DNA of 9,481 nt, from contig JAQBPL010000081.1 in assembly GCA_028287545.1 (NCBI GenBank), positions 1 through 9,481 on the forward strand, in the 5' to 3' direction. The stretch comes from Vulcanimicrobiota bacterium (GTDB lineage Bacteria; Eremiobacterota; Eremiobacteria; Baltobacterales; Baltobacteraceae). Below the pieces are notes generated by a model. It worked only from the letters and a program-made list of their open reading frames with translations. It was not told the DNA's origin and searched no databases. The position numbers and the translations under genes were made by a program. Positions 1 to 6,940 of the stretch are shown here, in pieces (the first letter of the stretch is position 1; every line of letters starts with the position of its first letter).

Positions 1-92
1 AGAAGGAAGCAAGCAAGAAACCTCGGACCCATCACCCGATCCGGTAGCGTCCGCAAGGCTTACCCGCCCGACGCGCACCGCTGGCCAAAAAC

Positions 93-100
93 AAGGGGAG
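93..100 (+). promoter_or_regulatory. Ribosome binding site of the OFA-type MFS gene
   Basis: The purine run AAGGGGAG lies just before the ATG at 104. Its AGGGG core is about 5 bases from the start codon. It supports this ATG over the in-frame ATG at 116, which would be about 15 bases away. The rest of 1-92 holds no gene and no clear -35/-10 promoter that I can see. Confidence 0.7.
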
Positions 101-103
101 TCT

Positions 104-1420
104 ATGTCCAGTTCGATGGCTCTGGCACCGAGCAGTCCACTGCGAAACCGTTGGTTACAACTGACCCTCGGCATCGTTGCCATGATCATGATCGCCAACC
201 TTCAGTACGGTTGGACGCTCTTCGTCAATCCGATCAAAGACAAGTTCGCATGGTCGACAGCGGCCATTCAAGTCTCCTTCACCACCTTCGTCGTCATCGA
301 GACGTGGCTCGTCCCGGTCGAAGGCTACATCATCGATCGCTTCGGTCCGAGCCGCATCACGATGGTCGGCGGCGTCCTCGTCGGGATCTCGTGGGTGATG
401 TTCTCGATGGCGACGTCGCTGCCGGTGTTCTACCTCGGCGCAGCGATCGGCGGCGTCGGCGCCGGCATCGTCTACGGCTGCACGGTCGGCCAGGCGCTGA
501 AGTGGTTTCCCGATCGCCGCGGGCTCGCGGCCGGGTTGACCGCCGCCGGGTTCGGTGCGGGCTCCGCGATCACGATCGTTCCGATCGCGCAGATGATCAT
601 CCACCAAGGCTACCAGCAGACGTTCCTGGTGTTCGGCATCGTTCAAGGCATCATCGTCGTGCTGATCGGCATGATCCTCCGTGCACCGTTGCCCGGCGAG
701 GTTCCGGCGGCGGTCGCGTCGACGGCCCTCAAGCAGACGACCCGCGACTTCCGTCCGGGCGACATGCTCAAGACGCCGTTGTTCTACATCATGTATCTGG
801 CGATGCTGTGCGTCGCGATCGGCGGCGTCATGGCGACCGCGCAGCTCGCACCGATCGCCAGAGACTACATCGTCGACGAAGTCCCCGTCACGCTGCTGCT
901 GTTCACGCTTCCCGCACTGCAGTGGGCGCTGGTCTTCGACCGGATCCTCAACGGCCTGGCCAGGCCGGCCTTCGGGTGGCTCTCCGACAAGATCGGTCGA
1001 GAGAACACGATGTTCATCGCCTTCGGTGGTCAGGCGCTCATCATCTTGCTGTTCATCAAGGTCGCCTCGAACCCGATGCTCTTCGTGATCATGTCGGCGC
1101 TCGTGTTCTTCACCTACGGCGAGATCTTCAGCCTGTTCCCGTCGCTGAGCGCCGACACGTACGGCCGCAAGTTTGCCACCACGAATTACGGCCTGCTCTA
1201 CACGGCGAAGGGCACCGCCGCACTCCTGGTTCCGTTCGCCAACATCCTCAAGGACGCGACCGGGAGCTGGGTGCCGATCTTCCAGACCGCGGCCGCATTG
1301 AACGTGTGCGCCGCGCTGCTCGCCATGTTCGTTATCAAGCCGCTCCGAGCCCGAAAGGCGCAGCAGGAAGCTGGCCTCGAGGGTCAACCCGGCATCACTC
1401 CGGCCGTCTCCACGACATAA
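104..1420 (+). CDS. MFS transporter, oxalate/formate antiporter (OFA) family
   Basis: A 438-residue inner-membrane secondary transporter with about 12 hydrophobic segments, the usual length for the family. The first helix is near residues 17-38, and a hydrophilic central loop spans about 195-222. OFA hallmarks are DRRGLAAGLTAAGFGAG (137-153) after the TM4 region, RPAFGWLSDKIGR (287-299), and NYGLLYTAKG (361-370) in TM11. From memory, OxlT of Oxalobacter binds oxalate with Gln34, Tyr35, Gln56, Tyr124, Arg272 and Lys355. Here Q34, Y35, Q56 and Y124 fall at the same numbers, and R287 and K369 are the likely equivalents of the two basic residues. This supports transport of a small carboxylate such as oxalate, formate or a related acid; the true substrate is unknown. 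The gene is followed after 14 bases by a ModA-like binding protein, probably in one operon. No oxalate-degrading gene is in the window. The family call is strong and the substrate is inference. Confidence 0.9.
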   Translation: MSSSMALAPSSPLRNRWLQLTLGIVAMIMIANLQYGWTLFVNPIKDKFAWSTAAIQVSFTTFVVIETWLVPVEGYIIDRFGPSRITMVGGVLVGISWVMFSMATSLPVFYLGAAIGGVGAGIVYGCTVGQALKWFPDRRGLAAGLTAAGFGAGSAITIVPIAQMIIHQGYQQTFLVFGIVQGIIVVLIGMILRAPLPGEVPAAVASTALKQTTRDFRPGDMLKTPLFYIMYLAMLCVAIGGVMATAQLAPIARDYIVDEVPVTLLLFTLPALQWALVFDRILNGLARPAFGWLSDKIGRENTMFIAFGGQALIILLFIKVASNPMLFVIMSALVFFTYGEIFSLFPSLSADTYGRKFATTNYGLLYTAKGTAALLVPFANILKDATGSWVPIFQTAAALNVCAALLAMFVIKPLRARKAQQEAGLEGQPGITPAVSTT

Positions 1421-1428
1421 GGAAAGGG
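1419..1428 (+). promoter_or_regulatory. Ribosome binding site of the ModA-like gene
   Basis: AAGGAAAGGG overlaps the TAA stop of the MFS gene. Its last GGG lies 6 bases before the ATG at 1435. It fixes the start of the binding protein, although the reading frame stays open far upstream inside the MFS gene. The arrangement fits translation of both genes from one transcript. Confidence 0.75.
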
Positions 1429-1434
1429 TTCGAC

Positions 1435-2223
1435 ATGAAGTTGCTCCTCAGATCCGGGGTTCTCGCGGCGGCGTGCGCGCTCGCGCTCACGACGCTGCCC
1501 GCACCCGCCGCCGACACCCAGCTCACCGCCGAAGTCGCCTCCAGCGTCAAGCCGCCGTTCGAGCAGTTCGTCAAGATCTACGAGTCCAAACACAAGGGCT
1601 CCACGATCGCGGCGAAATATCTCGGCGGCGGCGTGATCCAAGCCGACGTCGAAGCCGACACGCCGATCGACATCGTCGTCGTCGGCAAGAACCAGACCGA
1701 CAAGCTGACCGCGCACATCAACGCGCCGGTTGCGGTGCTCACGAACCGCGAAGTGCTCATCGTCCGGCGCGGCAACCCGGCGAAAATCACCGGTCTCAAA
1801 GACCTCGCGAAGCCCGGCGTCAAGGTCGGGATGGCGAACGGTTCGGGCTCGGCGGTCGGCACGCTCGCGCGAGCGGTCCTCAAGAAAGGCGCCGACGATC
1901 CTGCCCTCGGGTCCGATTTCCCGGTGAAGGTGCGCCAAAATTCACCGGCCTATTTCGATAAGCTGCAATCGGAAGAAGAAGTGATGACGGGGCTGGAAAA
2001 GGGCGAGGCCGACGTGGCGATCGGGTTCGTTTCCTCCGTCGATCCCTCGAAGTTCCAAGCGATCGCGATTCCGCCCCAGTACAACGTCGACTCCGTGTAC
2101 TACATCTTCATCCCGAAGTCGGCGAAGAACGCGACGGCGGCGCAGGACATGGTGGCGCTGATGTCCAGCAAACAGGGCCAAACGATCCTTCACAGCCATC
2201 GTTACCTGCCGCCCCCGAAGTAA
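1435..2223 (+). CDS. Exported ModA-like solute-binding protein
   Basis: A 262-residue protein of the ModA/type 2 periplasmic binding fold, close to the usual ModA length. Residues 1-26 form a Sec signal peptide: MKLLLR, then a hydrophobic stretch, then LPAPAA with cleavage near residue 26. Cys14 sits inside the hydrophobic stretch without a good lipobox, so I do not call a lipoprotein. Matches to ModA include an AxVAS segment at 32-36, PIDIVVVGKNQTDK at 77-90 (the ADVFISAD region of ModA), VGMANGSGSAVG at 131-142, and a C-terminal block with GLEKGEADVAIG at 186-197. ModA usually feeds a ModBC ABC importer, but no such genes are present and the upstream neighbour is an MFS antiporter. Several molybdate-contact positions look changed, notably GGG at 64-66 where ModA normally has SS. 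I therefore name only the fold. The ligand could be molybdate, another oxyanion or an organic acid. Confidence 0.85.
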   Translation: MKLLLRSGVLAAACALALTTLPAPAADTQLTAEVASSVKPPFEQFVKIYESKHKGSTIAAKYLGGGVIQADVEADTPIDIVVVGKNQTDKLTAHINAPVAVLTNREVLIVRRGNPAKITGLKDLAKPGVKVGMANGSGSAVGTLARAVLKKGADDPALGSDFPVKVRQNSPAYFDKLQSEEEVMTGLEKGEADVAIGFVSSVDPSKFQAIAIPPQYNVDSVYYIFIPKSAKNATAAQDMVALMSSKQGQTILHSHRYLPPPK

Positions 2224-2248
2224 CCGGCAGCTCGAGGAGCACATGCAG

Positions 2249-2280
2249 AAGGGCGCGGTACGAGACGTACCGCGCCCTTT
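2249..2280. terminator. Hairpin terminator shared by convergent genes
   Basis: A perfect 13-bp inverted repeat pairs 2249-2261 (AAGGGCGCGGTAC) with 2267-2279. A further G-C pair would leave a 3-base loop. On the plus strand the stem ends in TTT before GC-rich sequence, so the U-tract is short. The hairpin begins 26 bases after the binding-protein stop and ends 16 bases before the stop of the convergent minus-strand gene. It therefore probably terminates transcription from both sides. The stem is clear from the sequence; the function is inferred. Confidence 0.75.
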
Positions 2281-2295
2281 GCGCGTGCCGGGTGC

Positions 2296-2646
2296 CTACT
2301 TCAGCGCGGCGGTGATCGGTATGCTGCCGAGCGTGATGCTGAAAAACTCCTGGAGTTTGAAGACGATCGAACAGGCGATCGCGGTCGCCGCCGACGGCGC
2401 GGCGCCGGCCGGGAGCGTTCGGAAGTCATCGACCTCGACGTGGATCGTGCCGGTCATCGCGCCGCTCTTCACCGGAAAGTTCAGCGTCGCAGCGTTGTTG
2501 AGCGGCAGGCTTTGTACGCCGAGGTTCGGCGCGTTTATCTGCGCCGAAAACGCTGCCTGAGGATCGGCCGCAGCATCGTCGCGCACGATCTGCACGTGAA
2601 TGATGCCGGCTATGGAATGATCCGAGCCGACGGGAACAAGGGCCAT
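2296..2646 (-). CDS. Small uncharacterised protein downstream of egtB-like gene
   Basis: I do not recognise this protein. From the ATG at 2646 it is 116 residues; a GTG at 2658 would add four. I prefer the ATG because GGGTGG lies 8 bases upstream. There is no signal peptide, transmembrane segment or cysteine motif, so it is probably cytosolic. The sequence alternates hydrophobic and polar residues, suggesting beta strands, and two similar strands recur: GIIHVQI (14-20) and GTIHVEV (66-72), each followed by acidic residues. The C-terminus is more hydrophobic (AIACSIVFKLQEFF, 89-102). Third codon positions are mostly G or C, as in the neighbouring genes, which argues for a real gene, although the first 30 codons are less biased. 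It follows the egtB-like gene by 69 bases on the same strand and is the last gene before the shared hairpin. Confidence 0.6.
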   Translation of the reverse strand: MALVPVGSDHSIAGIIHVQIVRDDAAADPQAAFSAQINAPNLGVQSLPLNNAATLNFPVKSGAMTGTIHVEVDDFRTLPAGAAPSAATAIACSIVFKLQEFFSITLGSIPITAALK

Positions 2647-2654
2647 CGATAAAA

Positions 2655-2660
2655 CCACCC
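2655..2660 (-). promoter_or_regulatory. Probable ribosome binding site deciding the start of the small gene
   Basis: Read on the minus strand this is GGGTGG, with 8 bases to the ATG at 2646. It overlaps the competing GTG start at 2658, which has no well-placed site of its own. The match to the Shine-Dalgarno consensus is moderate. Confidence 0.45.
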
Positions 2661-2715
2661 GTCTCGTGAAAAGTGAGAGCCCTTCCCTTTGCCGGGTTGG
2701 CCGCAGCGCCTTCCG

Positions 2716-3987
2716 CTAGTCGTATGCCCGGCGGAACGTCGCGTACATGTGCGGATAGTCCCGGTAGAACCAATTGCGGAAGCTGCGCCGCACGAGCGTC
2801 GAGGCGGTGACCGGCGAGGCGCCCTTCATCACGTAGTGCAAGCCGTCGAAGAAGTCCACCGAGTACTGCGGGTACGAGGCCATCGGCGCGAAGTTCGGCA
2901 GCGGCGCGAACGGCGTCGACGTCCACTCCCAGCCGTTGCCGACCAGGTCCTCGACCCCCCAAGCGCTCGCGCCGGCCGGCGACGAGCCGGCGGGTTCGGG
3001 ATCGAAGCGGCGCCAGCCGAAGTTGCCGTGCCGCGCGGGGTCGGGCGCCTCGGAGCCCCAGGGGTGTGCGCGCTCGTCGCCGTGCGGCGTGCCGTACGCC
3101 GCGCGATGGTATTCGGCTTCAGTCATCAGCCGCGCGCCGCTCCAGCGTGCGAACGCCGCCGCCTGTTCCTGCGTCGCGTAGACGGGCCACGACCGCGGCA
3201 GCGGAAGATCCTCGAAGACCGCGCGCAGCATCCACTCACCGTCGCGCTCGAACCAGTTCGAGGGCACCCCTCCGCCGTCGCGCACGAACGCGAGATACTC
3301 GCCGTTCGTCACGTCGTACGCGTCGACGCCGAAGGCGCCCGTCTCGACGACCGTCTCCTCGAACTCGTTGTCCCACCCGAACGGGAGCGCATCGCGGCGC
3401 GCACCGAGCGTGGCGCGGCCGGCCGGGATCGCGATCGGATCGCGCTGCGGGCGCGCTTCGTCACGGTGGCTCTGGTGCGGCCCGCGCTGTTTCTCCCGCG
3501 CCAGCCGGTGCAGGATGTAGGTGAACGTCTCGTGGTGCATCTCTTCGTGCTCGAGCACGTTGTACGCCGCCTGCGCGCGCACCAGCCGCGGATTCGTCGG
3601 ATCGTCGAGCTGGGCGCTCGCGAACGCGTCGAAGATCGCGTCGTCGCAGGCGCGCGTGAACGCCTCGATCTCGGCGCGCGGGGGCCACGCCGCGCGCTTG
3701 TGCTGCGCCGCCACCGTCAGGTCGCGCGGATCGATCCCGCGATTGAAGAGGCGTTCGAAGTCCGGATTGATCGACGGGCGTTCAAGCGCATCGCGCACGA
3801 GCGTGATGAAGGCGAAGCCCGGAATGTGTCCGTCGTAGAAGACGAACGGATGGCGCAGCGGGATCGGCGCGTCTTCGTATGCGTCCGGCGCGATCGCGGC
3901 GAACAGGCCGGCGGTTCGGCGGCGGTTCTCCCGATAGCGCGAGGCCATGGCGTGACGGTCGAGGCTGGCGGCAGCGAGCGTGTCCAC
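2716..3987 (-). CDS. EgtB-like nonheme-iron sulfoxide synthase (SUMF1/FGE-fold)
   Basis: A 423-residue cytosolic protein with the two-part EgtB layout. The N-terminal DinB-like helical domain spans about 15-165 and the formylglycine-generating-enzyme-like (SUMF1) domain about 183-421. The iron ligands of the family are visible: His54 in YDGHIPGF, and His147 and His151 in HEEMHHE, which fits the HX3HXE motif exactly. SUMF1-type signatures are YDVTNGEY (224-231), WPVYATQEQAAAFARWSGAR (267-286), TEAEYHRAAYG (289-299), GNGWEWT (350-356), and RRSFRNWF (400-407). EgtB joins the sulfur of cysteine or gamma-glutamylcysteine to trimethylhistidine using O2, giving the sulfoxide precursor of ergothioneine. 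Selenoneine synthase SenA and OvoA share this fold, so the substrate is not settled; neither EgtD nor a sen gene is in the window. The start is GTG at 3987; an ATG at 3948 is possible. The gene starts 10 bases after the GGDEF-EAL stop, suggesting coupled translation. Confidence 0.8.
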   Translation of the reverse strand: MDTLAAASLDRHAMASRYRENRRRTAGLFAAIAPDAYEDAPIPLRHPFVFYDGHIPGFAFITLVRDALERPSINPDFERLFNRGIDPRDLTVAAQHKRAAWPPRAEIEAFTRACDDAIFDAFASAQLDDPTNPRLVRAQAAYNVLEHEEMHHETFTYILHRLAREKQRGPHQSHRDEARPQRDPIAIPAGRATLGARRDALPFGWDNEFEETVVETGAFGVDAYDVTNGEYLAFVRDGGGVPSNWFERDGEWMLRAVFEDLPLPRSWPVYATQEQAAAFARWSGARLMTEAEYHRAAYGTPHGDERAHPWGSEAPDPARHGNFGWRRFDPEPAGSSPAGASAWGVEDLVGNGWEWTSTPFAPLPNFAPMASYPQYSVDFFDGLHYVMKGASPVTASTLVRRSFRNWFYRDYPHMYATFRRAYD

Positions 3988-3997
3988 GCTCGCGCAT

Positions 3998-6874
3998 TTA
4001 CCCTACTGGGGCCGCGATCCCGCGCGCGGCCAGGAACAGGTCGACTGCCGCGACCGTCATCGGCCGGGCGAAGAGGAAGCCTTGCACCCGGTCGCAGCGT
4101 TCCTGGCGCAGGAAAGCGAGCTGTTCAATCGTCTCGACCCCTTCGGCGCACACCTCGAGCCCCAGGCTGTGTGCCATTGCGATCACCGTCCGCACGATCG
4201 TGGCGTCTTCCGGCTCCACCAAGACGTCGCGCACGAACGACTTGTCGACCTTGAGGCAGTCCAGACGGAAACGGCGGAGGTAGCCGAGCGAGGAGTACCC
4301 GGTGCCGAAATCGTCGACGGCGCGCCGAATCCCGATCCGCCCCAGCTCCTCGAGAATCTGCACGGAGAGCGCGGCGTCGCTCATCGCGACCGACTCCGTG
4401 ATCTCCACCTCGAGGTGCCCGGGCTGGATCCCGGTCCGTTCGAGGACCTCGCGCACCTTGGCGGCGAGGCTCGGCTGGTGGAACTGCCTTCCGGAGAGGT
4501 TGACCGCGAGCCGCAGTTCGGGGACGCGTTCCTGCCAGACGCGGAGCTGGCGGCAGGCCGTTTCCAGCACCCACTCGCCGAGCGCCACGATGAGCCCGCT
4601 CATCTCGGCGTTCGGGATGAAGTCGTCGGGCTGCACGAGGCCGAGCTGCGGGTGTTCCCAGCGGACCAGCGCTTCGAGCGCGACGACGCGCTCGCCGGTG
4701 ATGTCGAATTGCGGCTGGTAGTGGATCACGAACTCGTTGCGGTCGAGCGCTTTGCGCAGCAGCTTCTCCTGCGCGATGCGGGTCTGCAACGACGCCCCGA
4801 GCGAGGGGTTGAAGAACTGGTGCGTGTTGCGGCCGCGTTCCTTCGCGCGGTACATCGCGACGTCGGCGTTTTTCACCAGCTCGTCGACGTCGTTGCCGTC
4901 GTCGGGATAGACCGCGATCCCGATCGACGTCGTGACGAACTGTTCGTGACCGTCGATGGTCAGCGGCTGATCGATCGCCGCGACGATCCGCTGCGCCAGC
5001 GTGTCGAGCCGCGCTGTCGTCGGATCGCCGGGGATCAGGACGATGAACTCGTCGCCGCCCATGCGCGCGACGAGGCCGTCGCCCCCGACCACGCCGGTGA
5101 GCCGGTCACCGATCGAGCGCAGCAGACGATCGCCGAGCGCATGGCCGAGCGTGTCGTTGATGTCCTTGAAGCGATCGAGGTCGAGAAACATCACGGCGAC
5201 GCGCGCGTGGCCGTCGCGAGCCCGGTCGAGTTCGTCGCGCAGGCGCTCGGTGAACCAGGTGCGATTCGGAAGCGTCGTGAGCTGGTCGTTGTAGGCGAGG
5301 TGTTTTAGGCGCGCACGCGAGCGGCTGCGCTCGATCGCCGAACCGACCAGCGCTCCCATCAGCTGCACGAGGTCGCGGTCGCTGGCGGTGAACGGGAGCT
5401 CGCGCGGCCGCGCCGCCGCGAACGAGAGCGCGCCGTAGCGCGCGCCGCCGACTTCGATCGCCGTGCCGATGTACGAAAGCGGGGCGTCCTCACCGGGTTC
5501 CGGCGCGGAGAGATCGCGCAAGCCCACCAGGTCCTCGAGGGCGAGGGCACCGTCCGTCGCAAGCGAGAGCCGGGCCAGTTTGCGCGGTATTCCCACGCCG
5601 ACCATCGCGATCGTCCGGTCCGCTTCGGCGTCGTAGATCGCGCCCGAGGTCATCCGCAGCAAGCGGCATCCCGCGTCGATCGTCGCCGCGATCTGGTTCT
5701 CGGCGGTCGCGTTCGCCGCGGCCGCGACCAGGTACAACTCGCGCAGCCGGTCGTTCTGTTCCGCGACGGCGCGCTCGGCCTGCCGGATCGCGCTCAGATC
5801 GCGGAACAGCAAGTGGACGCCGGCGATCTCGCTGCGGAAGAAGAGCGGGATCATCGTGGCGAGCACCGGGTAGGGCGTACCGTCGGCGCGCAGCGCGCCG
5901 ACCTCGATGCTCGACGCGCGCCCCGCCGTCGCGCGATAGAACACTTCTCGCGCATCGCGGACGTCGGCGTTCGCGAAGAGTTCGTCGACCGAGCGCCCGA
6001 CCAGCGATGCGGTTCCGCGCAGTCCGCGACCCGCCGCCGCGTTCGCGCGCGTGACGACGCCGTCGAGCGAGAGCGCGAGCATCGCATCGGGACTTTCCTC
6101 GAAGAGCGAGCGGAAACGCTCCTCGCTCTCGAGTGCGGAGGCGCGCGTTGCGACCAGGTCGCTCACGTCGTCGATCAGCGAGACGACGTGGACGTCGCCG
6201 TCGATCGGCATCGTCGAGCTGAACCAGCGGCAGTTGATGACCCGGCCGTCGCGGGTCACGTTGCGATGCTCGTTGATCGAAGTTCCGCTGCCGGCGAGCA
6301 GTTCGCCGACCGCGCGCAACACGCCGCGCGTATCGTCGCCGTCGATCAGCCCGATCTCGGCGAACGTCTTGCCGCACACCTCGTCGCTGCGCCAGCCGAA
6401 GATCGCCTCGGCGCGCGCCGACCACTCGACGATGCGGTAGTCGGCATCCCAGCGGACGAAGCCGAGCGAGGTGTTGTCGGTATACGCCTGCAGCAGACGC
6501 TGCGCGAACTGCAGTTCGCGGCGCAGCCAGTCCGCGTCGCTCGGCCAGGTCCCGTCCGCTTCGCGATGGAGGTTGACGCCGACGACCTCTTGGCCCCCGA
6601 GCCGGTGCGTGACGAGCGTGTAGCGGTCTTCCCCTTCGAGGGGCAGCAGGCCGGACGCGAAGACGCGCCCCTCGAGAAAAGCGCGTTCCAGCAGCGGATC
6701 GATCGCCTCGGCGGCGCGGGCCGAGAACTCGCCCAGGCGCCGTCCGGCCAGATCGGCCGGAAGAGCGCCGAAGAGCCGGGCCGCGGGCAGGTTGAGCCCG
6801 ACCAGCCGGTGCTCCCGATCGAAGGCGAGCAGTGCGTCGTACCAGCCGTCGGCGAAGCGTTGCCAGAGGTCCAC
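3998..6874 (-). CDS. PAS-PAS-PAS-GAF-GGDEF-EAL cyclic di-GMP enzyme
   Basis: A 958-residue soluble signalling protein with no membrane helix or signal peptide. Domains in order: a divergent PAS (about 5-103), a second PAS (121-243), a third PAS (250-366), a GAF (378-516), a diguanylate cyclase domain (about 523-690) and an EAL phosphodiesterase domain (about 700-950). The cyclase site is intact: D565, [10 protein letters not shown] (569-578) and GGDEF at 606-610. The inhibitory RxxD site is not: VGGD stands at 596-599 in its place. The EAL site also looks complete: EALVRW (734-739), N792 in NLSGRQF, E823/E825, DDFGTGYSS (854-862), K875 and K878, E911 and QGF (931-933). It could therefore make, break or switch between making and breaking cyclic di-GMP under control of its sensors, whose ligands are unknown. 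It starts at GTG 6874 without a clear ribosome binding site. No in-frame start is seen in the 66-base gap upstream. Confidence 0.93.
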   Translation of the reverse strand: MDLWQRFADGWYDALLAFDREHRLVGLNLPAARLFGALPADLAGRRLGEFSARAAEAIDPLLERAFLEGRVFASGLLPLEGEDRYTLVTHRLGGQEVVGVNLHREADGTWPSDADWLRRELQFAQRLLQAYTDNTSLGFVRWDADYRIVEWSARAEAIFGWRSDEVCGKTFAEIGLIDGDDTRGVLRAVGELLAGSGTSINEHRNVTRDGRVINCRWFSSTMPIDGDVHVVSLIDDVSDLVATRASALESEERFRSLFEESPDAMLALSLDGVVTRANAAAGRGLRGTASLVGRSVDELFANADVRDAREVFYRATAGRASSIEVGALRADGTPYPVLATMIPLFFRSEIAGVHLLFRDLSAIRQAERAVAEQNDRLRELYLVAAAANATAENQIAATIDAGCRLLRMTSGAIYDAEADRTIAMVGVGIPRKLARLSLATDGALALEDLVGLRDLSAPEPGEDAPLSYIGTAIEVGGARYGALSFAAARPRELPFTASDRDLVQLMGALVGSAIERSRSRARLKHLAYNDQLTTLPNRTWFTERLRDELDRARDGHARVAVMFLDLDRFKDINDTLGHALGDRLLRSIGDRLTGVVGGDGLVARMGGDEFIVLIPGDPTTARLDTLAQRIVAAIDQPLTIDGHEQFVTTSIGIAVYPDDGNDVDELVKNADVAMYRAKERGRNTHQFFNPSLGASLQTRIAQEKLLRKALDRNEFVIHYQPQFDITGERVVALEALVRWEHPQLGLVQPDDFIPNAEMSGLIVALGEWVLETACRQLRVWQERVPELRLAVNLSGRQFHQPSLAAKVREVLERTGIQPGHLEVEITESVAMSDAALSVQILEELGRIGIRRAVDDFGTGYSSLGYLRRFRLDCLKVDKSFVRDVLVEPEDATIVRTVIAMAHSLGLEVCAEGVETIEQLAFLRQERCDRVQGFLFARPMTVAAVDLFLAARGIAAPVG

Positions 6875-6940
6875 GTTACAGAAAAGTTCGGCCGTCGGCG
6901 GGCGTTTCGACAGCAGGAAAGGCCCGCGGGCTCCTGGAGG

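Noticed and set aside
1..60. The AAGCAAGCAAG short direct repeat and possible promoter or riboswitch in the leader of the MFS gene
   Set aside because: The repeat is too short to mean much. I see no convincing -35/-10 pair or structured leader in the bases available.
151..1434. An apparent N-terminal extension of the binding protein through the MFS gene
   Set aside because: This part is an Arg/His-rich shadow frame of the MFS gene. The signal peptide and ribosome binding site place the real start at 1435.
155..1938. Minus-strand open frames opposite the MFS and binding-protein genes (155-1387 and 1384-1938)
   Set aside because: They have highly charged, low-complexity translations and are antisense to two well-supported genes.
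2689..5308. Two overlapping long plus-strand open frames (2689-4254 and 3980-5308)
   Set aside because: They are Arg-rich and low in recognisable content, and antisense to the EgtB-like and GGDEF-EAL genes, which carry clear family motifs.
6911..6930. The palindrome GCCCGCGGGC in the gap between ALDH and the GGDEF-EAL gene, considered as a terminator
   Set aside because: The stem would be only 3-4 bp around a tiny loop and no T-run follows, so it cannot be supported as a terminator.
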